Assembly (NCBI GenBank): GCA_050953725.1
Contig: JBMNNB010000001.1
Location: 558,001-622,000, forward strand
Source: DTU053 sp012520115
GTDB lineage: Bacteria > Bacillota > Clostridia > Oscillospirales > Acutalibacteraceae
DNA: 64,000 bases
Direction of reading: 5' to 3'
The position numbers were made by a program, and so were the translations under genes. Below are positions 45,269 to 52,869 of this stretch, one piece after another (the first letter of the stretch is position 1; the number at the start of each line of letters is the position of its first letter). The notes beneath the pieces were generated by a model, which was not told the DNA's origin, searched no databases, and saw only the letters and a program-made list of their open reading frames with translations.

Positions 45269-45778
45269 ATGGATACTAAGCTGCGCCTTGCAGGCGTAAT
45301 AAAGGAATCAATAGTAGACGGCCCCGGCTGGCGCTTCGTTGTGTTTGCCCAAGGCTGCCCCCACAGGTGTAAGGGCTGTCAGAATCCCCAGACCCACGAT
45401 TTCGAGGGCGGATATGAAACAACAGTCGGCAATTTAATAGCCGAGATTAAGAAAAACCCGCTATTAAAGGGCGTGACCTTCAGCGGGGGAGAGCCCTTTT
45501 GTCAGGCTAAGGCCTTTACTCAGCTTGCAAAAAAGGCACACGAAATGGGCCTTGACGTAATAACCTATACGGGCTATACCTTTGAGGAGCTGACAGAGCA
45601 GGCAAGCGATGAAAACGGCTATATAGACCTATTAAAAGAAACGGACATCCTCGTTGACGGCAGGTTCATCCTCGAACAGCGCACCCTCTCCTTAAAATTC
45701 CGAGGCTCCACGAATCAAAGGGTAATAGACCCGAAGGCCTCTCTGGAGCAGGGTAAGGTAGTAGAAAGAGATTTCTAA
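45269..45778 (+). CDS. nrdG: Anaerobic ribonucleotide reductase activating enzyme
   Basis: 169 residues of radical SAM activases. The [4Fe-4S] motif is CPHRCKGC, with SAM-binding GGE in TFSGGEPF. It generates the glycyl radical on its partner, here probably on the 60-residue protein encoded just upstream. The ATG at 45269 has GTAAGG upstream. Last gene before a bidirectional terminator. Confidence 0.94.
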   Translation: MDTKLRLAGVIKESIVDGPGWRFVVFAQGCPHRCKGCQNPQTHDFEGGYETTVGNLIAEIKKNPLLKGVTFSGGEPFCQAKAFTQLAKKAHEMGLDVITYTGYTFEELTEQASDENGYIDLLKETDILVDGRFILEQRTLSLKFRGSTNQRVIDPKASLEQGKVVERDF

Positions 45779-45799
45779 ACTCCACGACAATCAAAAGAA

Positions 45800-45824
45800 A
45801 ACGCCCCTTGTCGGGGCGTTTTTC
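45800..45824. terminator. Bidirectional terminator between nrdG and rpmB
   Basis: ACGCCCC pairs with GGGGCGT over TTGTC; T-runs follow on both strands (TTTTC plus; TTTTCTTTT minus). Confidence 0.88.
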
Positions 45825-45858
45825 TATAATAAATTCAAGCGGTAAAAAAGAGCGGAGA

Positions 45859-46047
45859 TTAGACCGCCCTTGAAACCTTTCCTGAACGAAGGCAGCGAGT
45901 GCAAGCATAAACCTTCTTGGGTGATCCGTTTACGATAGCTCTGACCTTCTTAACATTAGGCTTCCAGGTTCTGTTTGAACGCCTGTGTGAGTGAGATACC
46001 TGTATTCCAAAGGCAACCGCTTTGCCGCAGAATTCACATTTTGCCAT
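45859..46047 (-). CDS. rpmB: 50S ribosomal protein L28
   Basis: 62 residues. The zinc-binding C+ form: CEFC at the N-terminus and CTRC near the C-terminus. QVSHSHRRSNRTWKPN is the L28 signature. It follows GGAGGTG on the minus strand. Single gene, as often seen in Clostridia. Confidence 0.96.
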   Translation of the reverse strand: MAKCEFCGKAVAFGIQVSHSHRRSNRTWKPNVKKVRAIVNGSPKKVYACTRCLRSGKVSRAV

Positions 46048-46142
46048 GTGGAGAACACCTCCTTAAAATTATATCGTCGATTAAACTGCAAAAGCTATCA
46101 TATCAAATTACAAACACTAATGCAAGCATTTTTTTCAGAGAA

Positions 46143-47063
46143 TCAAAGATTTATTACAATAATCGCAAGAATGCCGAAGATAAGCAGCAAATACTTGGAT
46201 TTTGTCATCTTTTCTCCGAAGAAAACCACCGAGCAAACCGTAAGCAGTAAGCACATTCCGCCGTTTACGATAGGAAACAGAATCGAAGCGGGTATTCTCG
46301 GATTAAGATACATCATCAAAGCATTTCCCGCAAAGGTTGAAAGTCCGGCAAGCAAAGCAAGGAAGTAGATGCCGATATTTTTCAGATACAACTGATACTC
46401 TGCGTATTCATCTATTTTTTCCTTGTTCGTAAAGCTTATACCCGTAACTTCTCTGCGTTTAAAGACGAAAAGCAGACCGTAAAGCATTGCCGCCGTCAGG
46501 AAAGCCGCAGTTAAAAATAGCATATCCTCATTAAGCTCATAAGTCAGCTTATAGTACTTCTGGATAATGGCACAGAAGCCGTTGAACAAAAACGAGCCTA
46601 AAGCAAGCAGATACACGCCTATCGATTTTGCGTTCTTTTGCTCCTTTGCGCTGTTTCTTGAGGAAGTATAAATCGCAAAGCACATTAAAAGTGTGCCGAT
46701 AACCTGAGTGACGGTGACTTTTTCATGCAGGAAGACTATCGAATAGAATATGGGCACAATAAAGCTCATATTAAAAATGACACTGCTTATGACCATTTCG
46801 CCCTTGCCAAAGCAGATTGACAGCATCAGAACGGTCAGAAAGTAGCAAAGCCCGAAAATGCAACCGAATAAAATAGTCGGCTTCTGAGCGCTGTCAAGGT
46901 TTTTTGCCGACATAAAGCAGGTCATAGCGGCAAATATGCAGAAAATGAACTGGAAGAAAAACAGCGACAGGCCTTTTTCCTCATACCTTTTCTGAAAGAT
47001 TCGGATTGCTATCTGATTTATGCTGAATGATAAAAGAGCGGCACCCATTAACAGTATGATCAT
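46143..47063 (-). CDS. EamA/DMT-superfamily membrane transporter
   Basis: 306 residues with about 10 membrane helices in two halves, the drug/metabolite transporter layout (helix 1 MIILLMGAALLSFSIN, final helix LLLIFGILAIIVINL). The substrate is not predictable. The gene starts 3 bases after the stop of the oxidoreductase upstream, so the two were co-transcribed. A role in moving the substrate or product of that enzyme is likely (inference). Confidence 0.82.
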   Translation of the reverse strand: MIILLMGAALLSFSINQIAIRIFQKRYEEKGLSLFFFQFIFCIFAAMTCFMSAKNLDSAQKPTILFGCIFGLCYFLTVLMLSICFGKGEMVISSVIFNMSFIVPIFYSIVFLHEKVTVTQVIGTLLMCFAIYTSSRNSAKEQKNAKSIGVYLLALGSFLFNGFCAIIQKYYKLTYELNEDMLFLTAAFLTAAMLYGLLFVFKRREVTGISFTNKEKIDEYAEYQLYLKNIGIYFLALLAGLSTFAGNALMMYLNPRIPASILFPIVNGGMCLLLTVCSVVFFGEKMTKSKYLLLIFGILAIIVINL

Positions 47064-47066
47064 AAA

Positions 47067-48318
47067 TTACGCATTCTTTCCTTCAAGCCAGAGTTGTTTT
47101 ACTCTATCATATACTTCGTCCGGAAATTCGGGATTTCCGAAGGAGGAGATTGGCAGCAGATCATCGCCTGCCACATCGGGATTGGTGCAGGCATTGTCAT
47201 GTCGGTATTTATCTCTTTGGGCCTTGTCCCTTAAATCCGGAACCTCAATCGGTATGTTGCCGCCGAGAACAGAGCGGTAGGCAAGTATGCCGCAGATGCC
47301 CATATCCACAGCCGTATATACGTCAATGCTCCACTTGCCGTCGGGCTCTGCCGAGAATCTTCTCAATAAAGAAGTGTGTGGAGTAATAATCTCCGCCTGC
47401 ATGGCCTCTGTGCTTTGAAGCTGCATCAAAGGCTATTGTGTTTACGGGGTCGTAGTGCTCCCACTCGCCCTTGCAGCGCTCGCTTCCCTCAATATAGACA
47501 TTGAGCAGCTTGTCGCCCTCAAGCCTGCCGGATTCCATCATGCCCTTCTGGCCGTAAAGCTGATAGTTTATGCTGCCCGGCTCTCTTTTTAAGTCGCCGT
47601 GAATGCTCTTTAATACGGCGCCGTTTTCAAGGGTTACAAGCTCGATTCCGGTACCCCTGTATGCGCCAAGCTCAAGCATATTTTGAGGCAGAACCGTCTC
47701 AAAGCCCACGACCTTAACGGGCCTGAGTCCCGTAGCCGTAAGCAGCGGGCCGAGGCTGTGGGTGCAGTAGAAGTTTGCGTGCATGCGGTTTCTCCAGTGA
47801 TTGCGCTCACCGTAAGTAATGCGTGGCCAGATGGAGGAGCAGTCATGTATGTATTCGCCCTCGCCGTACATAACCTCGCCTATATCGCCCCTTTGGTACC
47901 TCTGCCACATCTCAAAGGCATGCTTCATATAACAATAGTTCTCAGCATAGGCATAAACCATTCCCGTGCTTTCGACGGCTTCAATCAGTTCAACCGCCTG
48001 AGCCATGGTTTCACAGGGCAGAACCTCGCTTAAAACATGCTTTCCAGCCTTCATGCAGGTAATTGCATAGGGAGCATGCTCGTTTGCGTAGTTTGCAAGC
48101 ACCACTGCGTCCATATCATGCTTTAAAAAATCATCAAATGTGGTGTAGCAGGCTATATTAAGGCCTGCCTTTTCTGCGGCGTCCTTAGCTTTTGTCAACA
48201 GAGGCTCGTATTTGTCGCACACTGCCACCAGCTCAGCATCAGGGTGATGAAGCAGTATCGATATCATGCTGTAGCCTCTTGCGCCGCCAAAAACTCCGAT
48301 TTTCAGCTTTCTCTCCAC
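47067..48318 (-). pseudogene. Gfo/Idh/MocA-family oxidoreductase with frameshift
   Basis: Two overlapping frames make one protein of about 415 residues. The first part (GTG at 48318) has the Rossmann start KIGVFGGARGYSMI and the catalytic region HVLSEVLPCE, reaching HFFIEKILG. The frame then changes near 47345-47355. The second frame, from AEPDGKWSIDVYTAVDMG, gives the usual Gfo/Idh C-terminus with IPIEVPDL. A two-base loss would explain the break. It is either a recent pseudogene or a sequence error; the rest looks intact. Confidence 0.72.
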
Positions 48319-48383
48319 GCAAACGCCCCCTGTCTGATTTATGTATTAAACTGTTAAACTGTTAAAATTTTCGTTACACCTGT

Positions 48384-48412
48384 AGTATAGGTTCATTTTG
48401 TTAATAAGTCAA
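48384..48412 (-). promoter_or_regulatory. Promoter of oxidoreductase-DMT operon
   Basis: Minus strand: -35 TTGACT (48407-48412), 17-base spacer, -10 TATACT (48384-48389). Downstream in the leader is a direct repeat AACAGTTT AACAGTTT, a possible regulator site. Between this and the rpe promoter (48413-48532) nothing else is recognised. Confidence 0.75.
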
Positions 48413-48532
48413 CAAAATTTGGAATTTACTGAAGAAAAATTAGTACAAATTGCCATAAAAAGGTAACTTGTGTTTAATGCCGACAAAATGATAATCTGAA
48501 TGTTCTTCTGAGCGTTTGAATGCGCCTGACTA

Positions 48533-48560
48533 TTGACGAAACAGCTGATTATGATACAAT
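48533..48560 (+). promoter_or_regulatory. Promoter of rpe
   Basis: -35 TTGACG (48533-48538), 16-base spacer, -10 TACAAT (48555-48560). Confidence 0.7.
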
Positions 48561-48675
48561 AATATAGTTATGAATATGGTTTTCGCATGGTTTAATTTGC
48601 TTTAATAAGAATGTTTAGCTAATATATGTGAAAATTAATACAGTGATTGACACGCAATTTCGTTTGGAGGAGAGT

Positions 48676-49332
48676 ATGAATCTTATAGCCCCTTCAATTT
48701 TATCCTGTGATTTTTCAAAAATAGGCGAAGAGGTAGAGAGCTGTCAAAAGGCGGGAGCGGATTTGCTCCATGTGGATGTCATGGACGGCTGCTTTGTGCG
48801 CAATATTACCATTGGCCCGCCGGTTGTCAAGGCAATCAGGGCCTGCACCCCCTTGACCCTTGACGTGCATCTTATGATAGATAAGCCCCTTCGCTATATC
48901 CCGCAGTTTCTTGATGCGGGCGCAGATATAATAACCTTCCATGTGGAGGCAGGCTCCCCGGTAGATGAGGTTATTTCGCTCATAAAAAAAGCCGGCAAAA
49001 CTGCCGGTATCGCCATTTCGCCGAACACCCCGTACGAAGTTGTGCTGCCTTATCTTAATGAAATCGGTATGGTGCTCGTCATGAGCGTGGAGCCTGGCTT
49101 CGGCGGCCAGTGCTTCTGTCCCTTTGTCTTGCCGAAGGTTGAGGCACTCAGAGCGGAAATTGAAAATCGGGGCTTAAATGTTGCTATTGAAATCGACGGC
49201 GGCATTAACGACGAGACGATTGCGGACGCAAAAAAAGCCGGTGCAAATGTCTTTGTTTCCGGCAGCTTCATTTTTAAGTCAAACGACAGAAAAGCTGCGA
49301 TAGAGAAACTCAGAGCAATCGCAAACGGCTGA
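48676..49332 (+). CDS. rpe: Ribulose-phosphate 3-epimerase
   Basis: 218 residues, TIM barrel of the pentose phosphate pathway interconverting ribulose-5- and xylulose-5-phosphate. Motifs are APSILSCDF, HVDVMDGCFV (metal His and Asp), LDVHLMI and EIDGGINDET. The ATG at 48676 has GGAGGAG 4 bases upstream; an in-frame ATG at 48628 has none. Single gene convergent with mecA. Confidence 0.95.
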   Translation: MNLIAPSILSCDFSKIGEEVESCQKAGADLLHVDVMDGCFVRNITIGPPVVKAIRACTPLTLDVHLMIDKPLRYIPQFLDAGADIITFHVEAGSPVDEVISLIKKAGKTAGIAISPNTPYEVVLPYLNEIGMVLVMSVEPGFGGQCFCPFVLPKVEALRAEIENRGLNVAIEIDGGINDETIADAKKAGANVFVSGSFIFKSNDRKAAIEKLRAIANG

Positions 49333-49350
49333 TGCTTCTTTAATATTCAA

Positions 49351-49923
49351 TTAACAGGAACCTATATCATTTACTGCAAAGGGGCCCGCAAGCTTCTTCC
49401 AGTACTCTCTTGTCAGGCTGACGATGCTCGGGCTTGAGTCCTTGAGCTCGCCGTATTCGCAGACAACGGCCTCAATTCTTTTTTGCTGAGAAGTTTCGGG
49501 GAAGACAAGCAGCCTGTAAACGTCGTTTTTGCCGTACAGCTCGCTTTTGGCGTTATTGATTTTTCCTATTAGCTGCCTTGACAAATCAATAACCCCGTTA
49601 ATGTCGGAAAACTCACAAATAACCGGGGCAAATTCCTTCTTTATTAAAAGCCTTGAAGTGTGTTTTTCGGATGATTTCTGAAGTACGGTGAAATATATCG
49701 TACAGCCGCCCTTGTTTGAGGGAACAGCCTCGATAAGCATTTTTTCGGATAGGTTTATTTCTTTACCGAGAGTTTGCCTTGCTTCGTCAAGTATTGTCCA
49801 CAGCACGCGTCTTGTTTCAATGTTTGAATAGTCCAAATCCTCGTATGTAATCTGCAGCTCATCCATATCTTCATCCGACAGTTCCACAGCGATTCTGAAA
49901 TCGTCATGTGCCTCAATTCTCAT
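49351..49923 (-). CDS. mecA: MecA-type ClpC adaptor protein
   Basis: 190 residues. The acidic N-terminal substrate-recognition part (MRIEAHDDFRIAVELSDEDM) is joined by a variable linker to the C-terminal ClpC-binding domain (GKNDVYRLLVF...CEYGEL). In Bacillus such adaptors deliver proteins to ClpCP and control competence and sporulation. The ATG at 49923 has GAGGTGG upstream; an upstream in-frame start adds 20 unlikely residues. Targets unknown. Confidence 0.82.
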   Translation of the reverse strand: MRIEAHDDFRIAVELSDEDMDELQITYEDLDYSNIETRRVLWTILDEARQTLGKEINLSEKMLIEAVPSNKGGCTIYFTVLQKSSEKHTSRLLIKKEFAPVICEFSDINGVIDLSRQLIGKINNAKSELYGKNDVYRLLVFPETSQQKRIEAVVCEYGELKDSSPSIVSLTREYWKKLAGPFAVNDIGSC

Positions 49924-50046
49924 ATAAGCCGCCACCTCTTTTTGACAAATACTGTGTGTTACTGAAGCCGTGTAAACATACATAGATATACTATTATATT
50001 ATGCGGACCATAGTATTTATGCAATAATAAAAAACTGGAAAGCGAA

Positions 50047-51066
50047 GTGAGAGCCTTGGACAAGCCAAAGGCTTCCGATAAAAAAAGGGAAACATTCATA
50101 ATGGACGCCCTCGCCATGCTCGCAGCTATGGCTGTGCTGGCGTGGTATTATTACGGCGAAAGGGCCTTGAGATTAATACTCTTTTCCGCCCTGACCGCTC
50201 TTTTGCTGGACTGGTTCGGCAATTCCATACTCAATAACAAACAGGCCGCAGACCCTCTGTATGCGGTATTCACGGGAGCGGCCATAGCCCTGCTGCTGCC
50301 GGCATCCTCGCCTTACTGGCTGCCCGTTATAGGCAGCTCCTTTGCCATAATCGCCGCAAAGCTGCCCTTCGGCTCTAAGGACGACCTGCCCTTTATACCC
50401 GTTGCTGCGGGCATCGCTTTCCTTTGCATTTCATTCCCCGATATGGTTTTCTCTTATCCCGCAATTCATCAGGGGGCAGAGGTTGCGGTCTACGGCTCTG
50501 AGGGCTTCACAGCCGCTACATCCATTGCCCAGATGCTTTCAAAAAACAACTCTATAAATGTCAGCGTAATAGGATATCTCAATATCTTGACGGGAGCAGT
50601 TCCATCGCCCATGGGCACAGGCTCGCTATTGCTCATGGCGGGAATCATGCTCTATATGTTTTTAAGAAATCCGAAGCTCTTTATTTCCAGCGCAGGCTTT
50701 ATAGTCACCTGTGCGGTCTTCGCCGTTCTGTTCCCGAGGGTCATTACCGGCAGGCGGATTTCACTGCTTATGGAGATTTCGTCGGGAATGCTGCTTTTTA
50801 CTGCAATTTTCTTAGTCCCGCAGAAAACTCTGAGGCTTAAAAGCCCCACAGTCAGACTCTTTTACGGCATGGGTACCGGAGCTGTCTGCATGCTGCTGAG
50901 ATATTTCGGCGCCTATGAGGAGAGCGCCTGCTTTGCGGTTATGATTATGAACGGCGTTATTGCCGCCATGACCGCCCAAAGGCCCGCAAGGCGAAAGGCA
51001 AAGCCGCTGCCGGATATTGAAGAAACAGAAGCCGCAGTCTCCGAAAGGGGTGTGGCCTATGAATAA
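50047..51066 (+). CDS. RnfD-like membrane subunit
   Basis: 339 residues with about 9 membrane helices. PLYAVFTGAAIALLLPASSP and SSFAIIAAKLPFG match the RnfD/NqrB pattern. FTAATSIA sits where RnfD attaches FMN to a Thr (SGAT in classical members), so the Thr is kept in a changed context. In full Rnf complexes the subunit moves electrons between ferredoxin and NAD+ while pumping ions. Here only D, E and A-like genes are present in this locus. It overlaps the next gene by 8 bases. Confidence 0.78.
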   Translation: MRALDKPKASDKKRETFIMDALAMLAAMAVLAWYYYGERALRLILFSALTALLLDWFGNSILNNKQAADPLYAVFTGAAIALLLPASSPYWLPVIGSSFAIIAAKLPFGSKDDLPFIPVAAGIAFLCISFPDMVFSYPAIHQGAEVAVYGSEGFTAATSIAQMLSKNNSINVSVIGYLNILTGAVPSPMGTGSLLLMAGIMLYMFLRNPKLFISSAGFIVTCAVFAVLFPRVITGRRISLLMEISSGMLLFTAIFLVPQKTLRLKSPTVRLFYGMGTGAVCMLLRYFGAYEESACFAVMIMNGVIAAMTAQRPARRKAKPLPDIEETEAAVSERGVAYE

Positions 51067-52159
51067 TCATAACAATGCGCCCGTAAAAAGGGGACTGTAT
51101 TACAGGGCATTTTTCAGAAATCCCGTGCTTGTGGAGGCAGTGGGATTAAGCTCCGTAGCCGCAATAGCCGATTCTTCCGAATCAGCACTCTATCTTGCGG
51201 TTGTAACCATGGGACTGCTTATTATAACAGAGGCACTGACCTCACTATTTTTAAAACGCCTGCCCGCATGGATAAGAATAGGCATATATCTGCTTATCGG
51301 CACCCTTGTGGTAACCCCCTTTGTGGTCATCGTGCAAAAGGTAAGTTCCTTAAGCCTGAATCTGTTCCTGCCCCTTGCGGCGGTAAATTCGATTATAGTC
51401 CTGCACTGCGAGCGTGCCGCCATAAGACACAATCTCAAGGGCGCACTCAGGGACGCCTTTGCCGCCTCCTTCGGCTACGGCGTTGTGGCTATATTGACGG
51501 GTATAATCCGTGAGTTTTTAGGAGCAGGTACGGTTTTCGGCATTGATACGGGAGCAAAAATAAATCTCACCGGAATGCTCATGCCCTTCGGCGGCTTTCT
51601 GGTGCTGGGCTTCCTTGCGGCGGCCCTCTCCCGCAACCTCAATAAAATCTATGAGGGCAGGAAGAGCGAAAACTCCTTTGACATGTCTGCTGTTGAGGAC
51701 ACAACCGTCTTTGCCCTGATGATAGCAAATGCGAAGTATATATTGGCTCAGATATTAGGGCTTAAAAGCAATAAGCGTAATAAGCCAATTAAAAAGAAGC
51801 CTAAAGCCGCTCCGGTTAAAAGAGCAAAGCCCGATAAGGAAGGTGCTGCGGCCGCAGCGGGCATGGGCGCAGCCGCAGGCGCATCTCACGAAGCTGACGA
51901 AAATGCACAGGGCGGCACTCAGGCAGATACTTTAAGCCAGACTGAGGAAGGCAAGGGTATTGAAGCCTCCGGAACAAAGCCTGAAGATGAACGGCAGACG
52001 AGACCCGCCAGCACACTGCCGATAGTAATGTCTCAGGCAAGAGCGAACACCGAATCAAACGTCAGCCTTGACTTTGACGAAATACTGAAGGAATTGTCCG
52101 AGTTCAACGCAAGGAGAAACAGTGACAAGACCGAAGACGACAAGACGGGAGGGGAGTAA
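51059..52159 (+). CDS. RnfE-like membrane subunit with long soluble tail
   Basis: 366 residues. The first 205 contain about six membrane helices with LPLAAVNSIIVLHCERAAI and SFGYGVVAILTGIIREFLG, typical of the RnfA/RnfE/NqrD/NqrE family. The remaining 160 residues are hydrophilic: Lys-rich, then Ala/Glu/Thr-rich with a closing segment SLDFDEILKELSEFNAR. RnfE proteins normally lack such a tail. The ATG at 51059 has AAAGGGG 9 bases upstream. The tail might bind another partner (inference). Confidence 0.75.
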   Translation: MNNHNNAPVKRGLYYRAFFRNPVLVEAVGLSSVAAIADSSESALYLAVVTMGLLIITEALTSLFLKRLPAWIRIGIYLLIGTLVVTPFVVIVQKVSSLSLNLFLPLAAVNSIIVLHCERAAIRHNLKGALRDAFAASFGYGVVAILTGIIREFLGAGTVFGIDTGAKINLTGMLMPFGGFLVLGFLAAALSRNLNKIYEGRKSENSFDMSAVEDTTVFALMIANAKYILAQILGLKSNKRNKPIKKKPKAAPVKRAKPDKEGAAAAAGMGAAAGASHEADENAQGGTQADTLSQTEEGKGIEASGTKPEDERQTRPASTLPIVMSQARANTESNVSLDFDEILKELSEFNARRNSDKTEDDKTGGE

Positions 52160-52753
52160 ATGAGTGCTATTTTTGATATGATTACCATGGCGCTTTATAC
52201 CTGCCTTCTCAGAAACGTCATCTTTACAGGCGGCTTCGGAGCAACCGAGTCGGTCAGAATGGCCGCAAAGCCGAAATACCTCTTCCATACCTCCGGCTTT
52301 ATTGTGTATTTCTCCGTGCTGGTTGCTCTTATCTGCAGAACGGTCGATATAATCCCCGCAATCAGGAATTCGAGCATAATAATCCACGCAATCGTCTATA
52401 CCCTTGTGCTTTTCAGCCTGTATATCGCAACCTGCGTCGGCATAAAGACGGTCTTTAAGACCGATGAGAAGCTCATAAAGCGGGTGGGCGTTGCGGCGCT
52501 GAATACCCTTGTCATGTCCGTGCCGTTTATTAATCGGCTGTCCGCATCCACAGTGCCCGATTCGCTGGGACTCGGCATAGGCGCTGGCCTTGCCTACATT
52601 ATTGCGGTCAGCCTTATAAATGTCGGATTAAGATATATTTCAAGAAGCCGCTCTATTCCCGATGCTTTTAAGGGCGTTCCGGCAGTCCTGATTTACGTTG
52701 CACTGCTCTCCATGGCCTTTACGGGCATTTCCGGCAAAGCCCTTTCCCTGTAA
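52160..52753 (+). CDS. RnfA-like membrane subunit
   Basis: 197 residues with about six helices, the sister of RnfE in the complex. It resembles RnfA/NqrE in length and layout (LLRNVIFTGGFGATES at the N-terminus, ALNTLVMSVPFINRL in the middle). The cysteines in helices 1 and 4 that hold the intramembrane iron centre in NqrD/E are seen only in part (C14). The ATG begins right after the preceding stop. No rnfB, rnfC or rnfG adjoins. Confidence 0.68.
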   Translation: MSAIFDMITMALYTCLLRNVIFTGGFGATESVRMAAKPKYLFHTSGFIVYFSVLVALICRTVDIIPAIRNSSIIIHAIVYTLVLFSLYIATCVGIKTVFKTDEKLIKRVGVAALNTLVMSVPFINRLSASTVPDSLGLGIGAGLAYIIAVSLINVGLRYISRSRSIPDAFKGVPAVLIYVALLSMAFTGISGKALSL

Positions 52754-52869
52754 ATGTGAATAAATTGCAAAATATAGTATTTTGTTACGTACATGCTTGT
52801 TTTAATTTTCAAAATATGTTATTATCTTAGGGATAAAAAAGCAACCTTTTGGTAGTTAGGAGGAGCAAA

